Source: Hirundichthys speculiger (lineage: Eukaryota > Chordata > Actinopteri > Beloniformes > Exocoetidae). From it: a stretch of 64,000 bases of DNA. Shown piece by piece: positions 49,030 to 61,500 of the stretch (the first letter of the stretch is position 1; the number at the start of each line of letters is the position of its first letter). The position numbers and the translations under genes were made by a program. The notes beneath the pieces are model-generated. The model had not been told where the DNA came from and made no database searches. It worked only from the letters and a program-made list of their open reading frames with translations. The stretch covers positions 62,001 to 126,000 of the forward strand of contig JAGFBZ010002337.1 of NCBI GenBank assembly GCA_018398805.1. The letters run 5' to 3'.

Positions 49030-51405
49030 GTTTGGGAGCAGCTATTCATTTTTCAGTGATTTAGAATACCGTACATGATCCTCCATTATGATAAAAGAAA
49101 TTAATGCTTGATGACTCCATTTGTCATAATTTAGATGTGGCCTGATTAACAGATAATTAATACCACAAAAAGGCCTCTTTACAACTGCTTTTGCATGAAT
49201 GTGTTTATTTGACTTTCTGCACATGTACAAGTCATTTGAACACGGATAATCAAGAAAAACTGATTATTTTAGATGGCCAACTCAAGAAAGATAAGATATA
49301 ATAAATAAAACATTGTTAGATAATGTTATTTAAGTAAAACATTTTCCTTGTGAACAAAGGATCCTCTGATTGATTACAAAAATGGGAGATTTATAGCACT
49401 TGCAAAGAAAAAAAGTTGAAGTGCTTTGCAGTTGCTTTGGCTGTCACCAGTAGTTAGTCTGGAGGAGCTGAACAGTGTAAGAGATAAAACTGGGACCCTG
49501 CTTTAATGAGATATGGTCAAATTCGCTTGTGCACCATATTAGCAGAATTAATGTTGCATAAGGCGCTACAGTTGGAGATGCCGGACGAAGCAACTGAAGC
49601 GAGAGCTGCAAAACCGGCTCAATGCCGTCAGTAGCTGAAGATGCTTTCCTCCAGCCTTCCCACCCTCATTCAAGTTTAACAAGACTGAAGGAAACTCTGG
49701 AGATCATCCCTGAAGGCTGAACCCACCAGAGAATGATGGGAAAATCTTCAAATGGAGCAGAAGAATCTGGATTTATCTTAACTGCCAGAGAGAATTTTTA
49801 ATCGATAGGTCAGAGGATGTCTGATATTTTCAGAGAGCTGCGTGCTGTGATGTGGCATTTCTGAATTTGTTTATACACTATTGCCCTTAAAGTTGGAATA
49901 AAATCTTCTCTTTTTTTTTTTTTTACCTCTTCTCATGAAATGACAATGGGTTTTATTCTTGAGAGATGGCTTGTCTGGAAACGATATTATTCCAACTCTA
50001 TGGGCAGCAGTCTGAGGGCTCAAGGTGTCAGCCATTTTCATCTGTGTTATTATACGACATTAGTAGCGAATGCCTTTGCACTTTAATGCTGAGATGAAAA
50101 AGGATGAAATTAAATCCACTCTTGTGTCTCCATGTATGGTGAAATATCGTGAGCGGCTTCCTGAGCACAGAAAAAAATAATTTGCCAATAAAATACGTTT
50201 CTTTTCTGCACAAATACATCAATCTGAACAAACAAGAATCTATTCTGTGCTTGAATTTGCTCTCTCGCAGATCTCTGCTCATGCACAGCTCTGTCTGAGC
50301 ACAATAATGCTGTAGACATGGTAAGGCTTCGACAAGCCAAAAAAAAAAAAAACCAGTCACAATCCAGAAGCACATGACAGAGCATCAGCGTCGCGACAAT
50401 CCAAGTTCCCTACAGGCTGCCAGAGGAAAACGTCTGCATGTGCATGATCAGACAGCTATACAACAACCCAAGATTACGCTTTTGGGAAATGATCAACGGC
50501 TCTAGCGATTGTTTAAGCAGCAGACTAATAGAACATGGCGTTTTAGAGCGCTGCATTTTTCTGGGCTCAGAAAATTTGGTTGCTCTCAGGATTTTGGAAC
50601 AAACCTGAGTTACTACAAGCCTGCACATTATACCAAATCATACAACCCTACTCAATAAAAATACCCAGATGATGTATTTCTTCCAGCAGAATGTCAAGTG
50701 TGCAACTGAGCAGTTTATCTTGCATAAACCATAATAGCATGTAGCACCACAATGATACTGAAAAATAACAGTCATGCAGTTCTTTACTTTCAATTTTCTG
50801 GAAGTTGAAATGAATCATGAATGATGTAGGATATGATGAAATACATCAGCTTTATGGTGTTATGTAGCACTACATGCAGTATGTGGTACGTGGCGTTGCT
50901 GGACGTCATGAATACGGCAGGTATTTAGTCACTGTGCTTGGACGAGAAAAAAACAAAACAAAATGACAGTTCTGCAATGTTAAATTTTAATTGTTGTATT
51001 TGTCACTGAGGAAAGAGGAAGAATAAGTTAAATAATTTAAATTAAGTGAACAGCTTGTTTATGTGCTGTTATTGCTGAACGAGTAGTAGCTGTTTTCCCT
51101 GTTAGTAGCATTCATGCTGAGCTAAGACAGATAACTGCTCACAAAACATTTGCTCTATCTTATTTGTGGAGTGTGTAAAATCTTTTCATTTAACTCTTGG
51201 CAAGAAAGAAAGTTTCCCAAAATGTACCTTTAGATGACCATCGCTGCCAGAGTGATCCATTATGAGCTCTGTGGTTACATTTAAAATATTGCACCTGTGA
51301 ATAGTAAAATTCATCACCACTTTTTTACTTTTTTTTTTTTAACAACTGTGCTGCAAATCAGGGTTTAAATCTCAGATAATAATGCATCCATTCACGTAAC
51401 GTCAG
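48080..51405. other. Intergenic, 3' side of rgs18
   Basis: Contains poly-A (48284-48302), a TG microsatellite (listed separately) and AT-rich unique DNA. No exon recognised. Confidence 0.45.
48991..49032. repeat. (TG)n microsatellite
   Basis: About twenty TG units with one TTTG interruption. Confidence 0.95.
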
Positions 51406-54400
51406 CTACCACGCCGAAGGTTCAGTCGTGGCCTCCCCCCTCTCGTTGAAGACGCAGGACCGTGACCTTCTGCGAAACATGGCGGCCCCGGGGCCCTTCT
51501 TCTTGGTGAGACGGAGGTAAATGTCAGAGAGCAGGAACCTGGGGTAAGAGTCCTTTTTCATCAGGCTGTAGACTTTCACCTGGGCTGCCTCGAAACAGCT
51601 CCTCGTGGGGTTTCCCATGTTCTTCTGGATGTCCATCTTGGTGTTGTAGTCGATGTTGACCTGAGCCAAAGGAAATTAGGACGCAGTGAGAAACCAGTAA
51701 GGGGAGTTACTCTGTGGAATGATTGTATTGATGAGATGAAAACATGTAATAATATATCCAAACTGAAGACACTGTACAAAATGAAGATACTGCGAGCTTA
51801 TGAGATGGAGCAGTAATAGCTTGAGTCTTGTTTTTTCTTTTTGCTTTGTCTTGTTGTTGTTTATGTAGTGTTCTTGGCAGCTATGGGCTGACGTAGGTCT
51901 CGGCCTACTTTTTTGATTTTTGCACTTATGGAATTGCACAAGAAATAGCACTTACGCTAACTTTATTAGGTTGTTTGTATGTTTTTGTTTGTTTTTTTGT
52001 TTGTTTTTTTGTGTGTTTTTTATACTAAATGCTAAAGCAGATGAACAAGGGGGTAGGACTAGAAAAGTTTTTTTTTAACTTCTTCCTGTCCCTTTTAGAC
52101 ATGATGTTTGGGTGACAAATGGACAGAAGGCAGATGCATTGTTTTTGTTTTTCAAACGGCTTTGTTGCCTGTTGATTTTTTATTTCATTTTTTTGCTCTT
52201 GTTGTTTTTATTTGTGGGCAGACTGTATTACTTACTCTGCCTTGATCCTGTTTTTATTTTGGTTTTTAACATGTTCAATAAAAATTGATTGATTGATTGA
52301 CCTGCATTTTTTTTTAAACCAATTTTCTAATAAATGAGTGACCCACAATAAGAGCAGTGTCAAGTAAAGTGATTTCAGGAGATAACTGATGCAAACACAG
52401 TTGAGTCCATCTCAGATGATCAGGTTTTTGCTCTCCTGAACACCTTCAAGCAGGTCACACAACATATGCATCAACTTGACAGATTTGATTTTTAATTTCC
52501 CCCTTAAAGGATGGATAATGTGCATATTCATGCATCTAAAGTCGCTGTTATGTGACCCTGCTCTTTTACTGATGAATAAGAATAAAATCTGCAGGATCCA
52601 GTGTTTTATTAAAAAAAGAAGGATTCTCTGTTTTTGTTGGAAATTTTTTTTTTCTTTCATTTTGCTGAATCACAGTGTTGAACTTAAATCAATAACGCAG
52701 CTCAGAAAAATTCATGTATGAAATTGTACCTATCTTCCATCATTGGTACAGGTTCGCCTTCATCTACATTGCTTATCTGCCCTGCTTTTATACATTACTG
52801 CGCCGCACCAGGGTGGAGAAAATCTCTCTCCTGTTTGCATGTACATTCATCAGACTGAAAGTGAGTGGGAGATGCTCTCCACTTCTGCACAGAGCTCTCC
52901 AAACCTCAAACCAGACGCTGAACTCATCAACGGTCCAAACTGACAGCATATCAGATGGTGGTGGTCCCATCACCCTCTCAGAGCGAGAGGAAACCATTCA
53001 AAACCGCGACGGTCTCGCACAGAAATAACTCGACCTGCTTCTGAAGAGCTGCGTGCACAAAGATGCATGACCTCAGCGATGGTTGCTAATGGTTGCTTGC
53101 AAAGGTCAACTTCCTGCAGGCTCACGACTACGGAGAGCATTCAAACTCACCCGCTGTTTTTATTTATAGCAACATAAGTAGCTCTAAACCGGCAGCCCTC
53201 GGTGACGGACGAGCAGTAAAATCTGAATGCTGTCGGATTATCTGTAGTTCCTAAAATCTACGCAGTTTGTGAGAAGTAATCATACCTCTTTGGGGGCCTC
53301 TGATTCAATAAAGATTGTAAAAATATATTTGGCTTTGGAGAGCAGCTTCGTTTCAGAATCAATGGACTTGTATTCCTCGCAGGCCAACCAAAATTCAATG
53401 TTTTCCTCGCTGAACTCTGTCCTGAGAAACTGAGAGAAAGTTTCCACCCCATCTGGTAGAGAAAAACAGAAACAGAGGCACACGGTCAGTAGCTATCACG
53501 AACTGTGTAGTTATTAAGAGTCAAGGAAAATAATCTCTATAACCTCTTAATTCCAAACTCAGTGGACGTTCTACAACTAAACGACAACATCGGTGCACCT
53601 TAGAAGAGAACTATTCCCCAGTTAGCACACAAAGTGCTTTTCTCTGTTTCAGTGTGACACTAAAGTGCAACTTCTGTCCTGAGGAGGAAGTTACAGAGTT
53701 TCTGTTCTACTATCTGCCCTAACAAACATCTTACTTCTTAATTTTTACTTTGCAGCCCATACGGAGCAAACGGTTTGACGGCTACAGAAATAAACTCAGA
53801 CAGCAATGTGACGCAGCGTTTTTTCGTAGAGTCTTTAAACTCTGATCTGACCTGAGTGCTTTAGCAGTTCTTCAAAGGAGTCGCTCCACTGCACGGCTGT
53901 CTCTGGTGAGATGCTGCAGAAAAATCAGAAAAGTGGTCAGATCGTTCCTAACGACGCAGCAGAAAAAGGCTTTGAGAGTTTACGTGCTCGTGCACGTGTC
54001 TGATGAGTGCTGGAGGGTTACTGGAAACTCAGGTCAAAAATGAATCTTGTCTGAAATAACAGTGGCTGCTGGTGAAATTAATGGATTGTGCCTCACTTGC
54101 TCGGTGTTGTATTTGTCTTTTTAAGAGGACTGACGTTTTCATGGGAGCCTGACTTGGTGAGAAAAAGGCTTAGTCGGCTCTTCCTCTCCTTCTCTTTCTG
54201 TCTGCAAACAAGGGAGAAAATACATCAACTTCCACAGACTGTCGGTTCTGCAGTTGTGTCAGTGTTAACGAGAGCAGCAGCCCATCACACAGCCGTAATT
54301 TTAAAGTGGCTGACGTTAAACACAATAGATTTCACAGGATCTTGTGGTAGAGTACGAGCTGAAGACGCGTGGTTAGACACGCTTCAGGGAAAAGGCCAAC

Positions 54401-54760
54401 AGAGGTCATGAAAGAAAAGCAAAGTCTTTAAAAGCACAGATGTCAGAATAAGGTGTTCGTTGCTTAATCATCATAGCTGCAACTGTTCAACTAAGGTTTC
54501 TAAAAACTGCTGAGGCACTTACATCTCCCCCCCCGCCCTCAATTAGAAACAAAAAAACAAAAAGAAAAAAGTAGAAATGAAATGACTCAATCACAACTCA
54601 AATGAAAAAGTGAAAATAAGTCAGCTTCACCCACTAACCTGCTGCTGTCGTCCTTCATCTTTGCTGCCTGCAAGTCTTCTGGACCAAACATTTTGAAATA
54701 TGCTTCCTCCTTTGGGGCCATGTAGTTAAATTGAGGAAATAGAAAAAGAAGCGTCTCCAT
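51406..54760 (-). CDS. rgs18: rgs18 regulator of G-protein signalling (5 exons)
   Basis: R4-class RGS protein; in mammals enriched in platelets and blood cells, acting on Gi and Gq alpha subunits. Exons (minus): 54760-54639, 54201-54097, 53913-53852, 53452-53286 and 51660-51406, total 236 aa (human 235). The N terminus METLLFLFPQFNYMAPKEEA parallels human METTLLFFSQINM. Then comes a basic QKEKERKSRLSLFLTKSGSH segment, then the RGS box: SPETAVQWSDSFEELLKHSD, VETFSQFLRTEFSEENIEFW, SKAKYIFTIFIESEAPKEV, and PRFLLSDIYLRL. The C terminus FRRRSRSCVFNE...AW is the RGS18-specific tail. Contact residues (Asn of VNID, Asp of KDSY, Arg of PRF) are present. Intron 4 holds a LINE fragment. Confidence 0.96.
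51690..52300 (+). mobile_element. LINE 3' fragment in rgs18 intron 4
   Basis: Plus-strand text LWNDCIDEMKTCNNISKLKT followed by LYKMKILRAYE looks like the C-terminal end of a LINE ORF2. It is followed by T-rich 3' UTR and a tail AACATGTTCAATAAAAATTG then (ATTG)n at 52283-52300. Opposite orientation to the host gene. Clade not determined. Confidence 0.55.
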
Positions 54761-54852
54761 GCTGCTCTGTCTGCGTGTCTGGTGTGCAAAGCGGCGGGCC
54801 ACAAATAGCTCTCCGAAAACCGTTTAACCCATCATTTGACGAACCACCTCAG

Positions 54853-54860
54853 CTTTTATA
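54853..54860 (-). promoter_or_regulatory. TATA box of rgs18
   Basis: The minus strand reads GGGTTTATAAAAGCTGAG, a strong TATA box about 95 bases upstream of the ATG, implying a leader of about 65 bases. Confidence 0.55.
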
Positions 54861-54899
54861 AACCCTGCTCACATTTCATTTCCCATACCTGCTCTACTT

Positions 54900-55990
54900 C
54901 CTGTAAGCGTGAGGGCTTACTGTCGACGGCTCCATTAGCATCACAGAAAACTCCTCACTTCAACATCCTGTCAACAGTTTGCTTAGAATTTAGTGAGAAA
55001 AAAAAAATTGTTATGCTTCTTCAGATAATTAAATTGTCATTTAATTTCACTTGATTTCTTGTCTTGAAAAAAGTTTTTTTAAAAAGTACGTGTGTGTGTT
55101 TGATATATTACAATATAATATTTTTTATAACTTGGAAGAACTGCGTAGGTGTTAGTAGTGAGACAGTAACAGGTAACAGGTGTTGACAGGTGTTCTGATG
55201 CTAACAGGACTAACTGAACTTCTTCAAACTGCCTGGTGAGAATTTAAAATGAAGCTAATTAATACTTTGGACGCAGCATGTCAAGGCCGTTAGGGGTACA
55301 CTCACTGTCTCTGGCCTCACAAATGAGATATTAACACGTAAAACCACTATTCTAATCTAAACCGCGCTGATCTTTTACCCAACAAGCTAATGTATGCTAA
55401 CTTTTAAAAGCCCCGTGCTTGGCGGGAGGTAAACATGCGTGCTCCCCCAACTTTACCACAGAAGTCAGATCTACACTGGTGTAACGGGGCCGTCCAGCCC
55501 AGCCAAACAACACCCGGTTCAGCATGTCTTTTAGGTCCATTAAGGGCCCCCCCGACTCTGGGCCCCAGGTAGCTAGCTCCACTTTCCCCGCCACGAAAAC
55601 AACGCCCCTGCTGGTGTTACCTGTTACAATCCACCTGCCACTTCTTCCCTTCCTCTATGCAAACATTTAAATCAATGTTCATGCCCATAAAGAGATATGT
55701 TTTCATTTAAGGCTCGTGACACGTTCACAGAAATCCACAAGACTGTTTTTCCATTAGCTCAGATTAAACAGTTTATATGCAAAAGATGCTGCAGGTCGAG
55801 CTCCTGCATCTTGTTGAACCAAATGTAGCTGCGACAAGAGATAAATGATAACAGCGGGCGTTTTTTAGTATGTGTTCTTGTCTGCTCTTGTTTTCTTCTG
55901 AAACCTCATCAGTCAGAGCTGAAAGACTTTCGAATGTAGTCGTCATGAAGTGCTCTTGAAATCCACGGATGTGTTCTTACACTGCTCATT
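54900..55990. other. Intergenic upstream of rgs18
   Basis: The GC-rich block 55400-55600 (GTAACGGGGCCGTCCAGCCC, GGGCCCCCCCGACTCTGGGC) differs from its surroundings and may be a fragment of a dispersed repeat. No gene recognised. Confidence 0.4.
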
Positions 55991-55996
55991 TTAGCT

Positions 55997-56074
55997 GGCC
56001 CCTGGAGGCCCCTTGGAGGCCCCTGGAGGCCCCTGGAGGCCCCTGGGAGGCCCCTGGAAGCCCCTGGAGGCCCC
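55997..56074. repeat. 10-bp minisatellite (CCCCTGGAGG)n
   Basis: Seven to eight imperfect copies; the open frames across it (WRPLEAPGG-type) are repeat artefacts. Confidence 0.9.
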
Positions 56075-56079
56075 GTGTA

Positions 56080-58470
56080 AAAGAGATCTTTGATCTCAAT
56101 GGGACTAACCTGTTTGAATTAAAGGCTAATTTTGCATTCAAGCAGACGCTTGTAGAGGCTTGACAAAGCAAGTGGAGATAATGTCAGATAAAATAATGCT
56201 CACAATTTTAAATTTTAACTTCTGCTGTGAAGCTACTGTTGTTGTGTCACAGGACCGTAGTTTTAAGTTGTTCAGCTGACTCATTTATGAAGACAGCATG
56301 GACTCACACGAATACTCAAGTGCTGCTCCAACATCAGAAAGTCCAGAGTGTGTCCTCCTGTCCTCTGAAGTACATACTTTAATACTTATCCAAGTTTGGC
56401 TTTTTTTTGTTGTCCTGAGAAAGGACGAATGGCTCTACTAGCTCTAATTTGAGTTTTAATTTGAGGGAGTATGCTTTTAAGTTGTGAAATTTGTGATACT
56501 ACATCCGCAGCACTTTGATTTAAGAGATAGTGCTTATTGTAAATATAATGAGTTCAGTCATAAACAACTTGTGGAAAAGGTAAGAATAGAGAGATCAAGG
56601 TGGGCGATTGTGAAAAGAAATGAGTTCCTGTAAACTCTGAGCTTCTTGTAATTACTCTTTGTATACATCCTTGATGCTTTGGCCTGTAGCTTAGCAGCTA
56701 GATATAGTTTAGTCTGGAACTTGTAGGTAGTGTTGCTAGCTAATATAGACTGCAAAAGTGCTCCAGCAGTCAAAGGCACATGCTGCAGGGATGAAATATG
56801 TCTTTAAAAGACCTGCTTGTATACCTTTATAACATGCATCAAATGTGTTTTACTAGACTGCTGACCATACTGTATACCCGCTCTCTATTTTCAGATGTAT
56901 AGCAAACAAAATAGAATAATGGCACTGAAACAAATTTAGAAAGCTAACAGCTTAGCTTTGGTATGCCAAATAAGAAAACACACATGAATACCAAGGATGC
57001 TCCAGACCCATCTGGACACAAGTTTGATCGTTTTGACACGAAGTCATTATTTACAGGTTTATTTTCATGGCGCCAGAGTGTTGTGGTTGGTTCATGTGGT
57101 TGGCGAAAAAAAAAAAAAAAAATGGATAAAACTTCTGCTTTTCCTCTCTTTTCTTTTACCAGTGAAAAGGATTGTGTAATGGCAGTTCGGCTCAAGAATA
57201 ATCTATTTGGCTGAAGCGTCGCTCAGCTGTTGTGATTATTTTTTATCAGCAGACAGCAGTTACGGCGACGTGAAATCACCTGACTGAGGTTTATCGGTTC
57301 GCCTCGTTTGCAGACCCGGCGACGCAGGAATTTTCCCGCCAGCTCGGTGCTCAACACCTCTAGTAAAGTCTGCGTCTGTAAAAAGCGATAATACGCAAAT
57401 AAAAACACTTATGAGCGTGCTCGGGATGCTGCTGGGCAAAAAGGGGAAGTGATGAAGTTGAAACTGCAATGTGCTGACATGTGTGTGTGTGTGGGGGTGG
57501 GGGGGGTGGGGGGGGGGGGGTGGGGGGGGGGGTTGTTGAGCTGTTACTTCCTGTCTCATAACATCTGTTCATGTAAGTGTAGTTATTGCTGGTATATCTA
57601 TATGTTGGGGGGGGGGGGGGGGCAGTAAGGCCGGAAAATAAGCCAGATGTGAAATCAGCGTATCAGAAACTCAGCTGCGTTCACCTCAAAGACACGCACG
57701 GAAAACACAGAAGGAGATAAGGCTGGAAGTGTCTTTAAAATGCACATAATTTACAAGAATCTCTTTGCTTTCCTATATTCATAACAATACGCCTCAGTGG
57801 GATTGCTTTTATCCAAAAATAGGATGCTGCGAGTTGGTGAAGGAGGAAGACGTGTGCTGGAGCAGAGGGCTGGTTGTTAAGGCCTTGATGTTTCCCAAGA
57901 GACGGCCGTTTCTCACATAAGTCACATGACTAAGGCACTTCTTCTTTCAGCTTTTTTTTTGTTTTTTTTTTTATATCATCTGCCATATTAGACATTCCAT
58001 TTAATGCCATCAGTTTAGAATACGTTCCTGTCTTGATATTGACGTTGGGTTATCCGCTCAATCATTGAAAGAGCGATAAAAGAGAAAAAGTTTTCTCTGA
58101 GAAAACGTAGCGCTGGTCTTGCTAACTCTCAGGGGCTCGAATCAAAGCTTTTGGACTTCTTTGTCTTTGTTCTCGAAGATGTTTCACCTTCCATCCAGAA
58201 GGATGGCATTGTGGGAAAAAAAAAGCCTGCTGGATGGACGGTGAAACGTCTTCAAGAACAAAGTAAAAGGAGTCTGAGAAGTTGCTGTGTTTGAACTGGG
58301 ATACGAAACCCAGTATTCAGCCATGAAGTTCTGCTAAAAGTCCTTTGAATGGACCAAACAGGAAGAGCAGATTTAGAAATCAGATTTAAAAAAAAAAGGA
58401 AAAAAAAAGGATTTCTGCATGTGTTGATATTAGTATAATGTATAATGTGTAGATATTATATAATTAGTGT
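56080..58470. other. Intergenic, simple repeats only
   Basis: Apart from the G-rich tracts at 57481-57622 and an imperfect inverted pair near 58160-58270 (GAAGATGTTTCACCTTCCAT against GGTGAAACGTCTTC), no gene or bounded element is seen. Confidence 0.45.
57481..57532 (+). repeat. (GT)n followed by long G-tracts
   Basis: GT units, then G runs separated by single T (up to twelve G). Another run of 16 G is at 57607-57622. Strong G-quadruplex potential on the plus strand. Confidence 0.9.
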
Positions 58471-58479
58471 CATCAGTAT

Positions 58480-58501
58480 CATTCCCTCTCGAGAGGGAAT
58501 G
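58480..58501. other. Perfect 22-bp palindrome at the minisatellite edge
   Basis: CATTCCCTCTC followed directly by its reverse complement GAGAGGGAATG. The GGGAATG arm is the core word of the adjacent minisatellite, so the palindrome inverts a piece of the repeat unit at the array border. Confidence 0.85.
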
Positions 58502-61500
58502 AATCCAAACAGCCTGGAATGATGTAGCAACTGGGAATGATGTGGCGACTGGGAATGATGTAGCGACTGGGAATGATGTAGCGACTGGGAATGATGTGGC
58601 GACTGGGAATGATGCGGTCGACTGGGAATGATGCGGCGACTGGGAATGATGTAGCGACTGGGAATGATGTAGCGACTGGGAATGATGTGGCGACTGGGAA
58701 TGATGTAGCGACTGGGAATGATGCGGCGACTGGGAATGATGTGGCGACTGGGAATGATGTGGCGACTGTGTGACTGGCGACTGGGAATGATGGCGAACTG
58801 GAATGATGTAGTGAATGATGGGCGACTGGGAATGATGAATGATGGCGACTGGGAATGATGTGGCGACTGGGAATGATGTGGCTGACTGGGAATGATGCGA
58901 ATGGACTGGGAATGATGTAGCGACTGGGAATGATGTAGTGGGACTGGGAATGACTGTGAGCAACTGGAATGATGTGGCGACTGGAATGAATGATGATGCG
59001 GCGACTGGGAATGATGTAGCGACTGGGAATGATGGGGACTGATGATGAGCGACTGGAATGATGTGCTGGATGGAATGACTGTGGCGACTGGGAATGATGT
59101 AGCGACTGGGAATGATGTGGCGACTGGGAATGAATGTGTGGCGACTGGGAATGATGTGGTGACTGGGAATGATGTGGCGACTGGGAATGATGTAGCGACT
59201 GGGAATGATGTGGTGACTGGGAATGATGTGGCGACTGAGAATGATGTGGCGACTGGGAATGATGTAAATGGATGGGCGACTGGGAATGATGTGGTGACTG
59301 GGGAATGATGGTGTGTGCGACTGGGAATGATGTGGCGACTGGGAATGATGTGGCGACTGGGAATGATGTGGCGACTGGGAATGATGTGGCGACTGGGAAT
59401 GATGTAGCGACTGGGAATGATGTGGCGACTGGGAATGATGTGGCGACTGGGAATGATGTGGCGACTGGGAATGATGTGGCGACTGGGAATGATGTGGCGA
59501 CTGGGAATGATGTGGCGACTGGGAATGATGTGGCGACTGGGAATGATGTGGCGACTGGGAATGATGTACGGACTGGGAATGATGTGGCGACTGGGAATGA
59601 TGTGGCGACTGGGAATGATGTAGAGACTGGGAATGATGTGGCGACTGGGAATGATGCGGCGACTGGGAATGATGTGCTGACTGGGAATGATGTGGCGACT
59701 GGGAATGATGCGGCGACTGGGAATGATGTGCTGACTGGGAATGATGTGGCGACTGGGAATGATGAGGCAACTGGGAATGATGTAGCGACTGGGAATGATG
59801 TAGCGACTGGGAATGATGTAGCGACTGGGAATGATGTGCGGGGTGACTGGGAATGATGTAGAGACTGGGAATGATGTGGCGCGACTGGGAATGATGTGGC
59901 GGGAAGAACTGGGAATGATGGAACTGATGGGCGACTGGGAATGATGTGGGCGACTGGGAATGATGTGGCGACTGGGAATGATGTGGGCGACTGGGAATGA
60001 TGTGGTGACTGGGAATGATGATGTGGGACGGAATGATGTGGCTGGGAATGATGTGGCGACTGGGAATGATGTGGCTGGGAATGATGCTGGGAATGATGTG
60101 AGCGACTGGGAATGATGTACTGGGAATGATGTGCGACTGGGCGACTGGGAATGATGCGACTGGGAATGATGCGACTGGGAATGATGTGGCTGACTGGAAT
60201 GATGATGATGATGGCGACTGGGAATGATGTGCGGCGGACTGGGAATGATGCGAATGGAATGATGGAACTGATGGGAATGATGGCGACTGGGAATGATGAG
60301 GCACTGGATGATGTAGCGACTGGGAATGGATGTAGCGACTGGGAATGATGTGGGAATGATGAGCGACTGGGGAATGATGTGGTGACTGGGGAATGATGTG
60401 AGACTGGGAATGATGTGGCGACTGGGAATGATGCGGCGACTGGGAATGATGGGCGACTGGGAAATGATGTGCTGGTGATGATGTGACTGGGACGACTGGG
60501 AATGATGTGGCGACTGGGAATGATGTGGCGACTGGGAGAATGATGATGTGCGACTGGGAATGATGTGGGCGACTGATGATGAATGATGAGGCGACTGGGA
60601 ATGATTGTGGCGACTGGGAATGATGGGGAACTGGGACTGAATGATGGGAATGATGTGGCGACTGGGAATGATGTGGGCGACTGGGAATGAATGATGTAGG
60701 CGGACTGGGAATGATGTGGCGACTGGGAATGATGTGGCGAACTGGTGAATGACTGTGATGCGACTGGGAATGATGTGACTGGGACTGGGAATGATGTGGC
60801 GACTGGGAATGAATGATGATGTGCGAACTGGGATGATGTGGCGACTGGGAATGATGTGGGCGACTGGGAATGATGTGGCAACTGGGAATGATGTAGCGAC
60901 TGGGAATGATGTGGCGAACTGGGAATGATGTGCTGGAATGATGTGGGCGACTGGGAATGATGTGGCGACTGGGAATGATGTGGCGGACTGGGAATGATGT
61001 GTGGCGACTGGGAATGATGGGATGATGTGGCTGGGACTGGGAATGATGTGGCGGACTGGAATGATGTAACTGGGAATGATGTAGCGACTGGGAATGATGT
61101 GGCGAACTGGGAATGATGTGGAATGGGAATGATGGCGACTGGGAAATGATGTGGCGACTGGGAATGATGTGCGACTGGGAATGATGTAGTGGCGACTGGG
61201 AATGATGTGGCGACTGGAATGATGTGAGCGACTGGGAATGATGTGGCGGGATGGGGCGATGATGGGCGACTGGGAATGATGTGCGACTGGGACTGGGAAT
61301 GATGTGGCGACTGGGAATGATGTGGCGAACTGGGAATGATGTGAATGACTGGGAATGATTGTGGACTGGGAATGATGTAGGCAACTGGGAATGATGTAGC
61401 GACTGGGAATGATGTAGCGGACTGGGAATGATGTTGTGATGATGTAGCGACTGGGAATGATGTGGTGACTGGGAATGATGTGTGGGTGAGGACTGGGAAT

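Noticed and set aside
52714..53028. 104-codon plus-strand frame in rgs18 intron 4
   Set aside because: Opposite to the host gene, no family features, overlaps other chance frames.
55969..56171. Frames across the 10-bp repeat
   Set aside because: Repeat-driven open frames (Pro/Gly/Trp periodicity) only.
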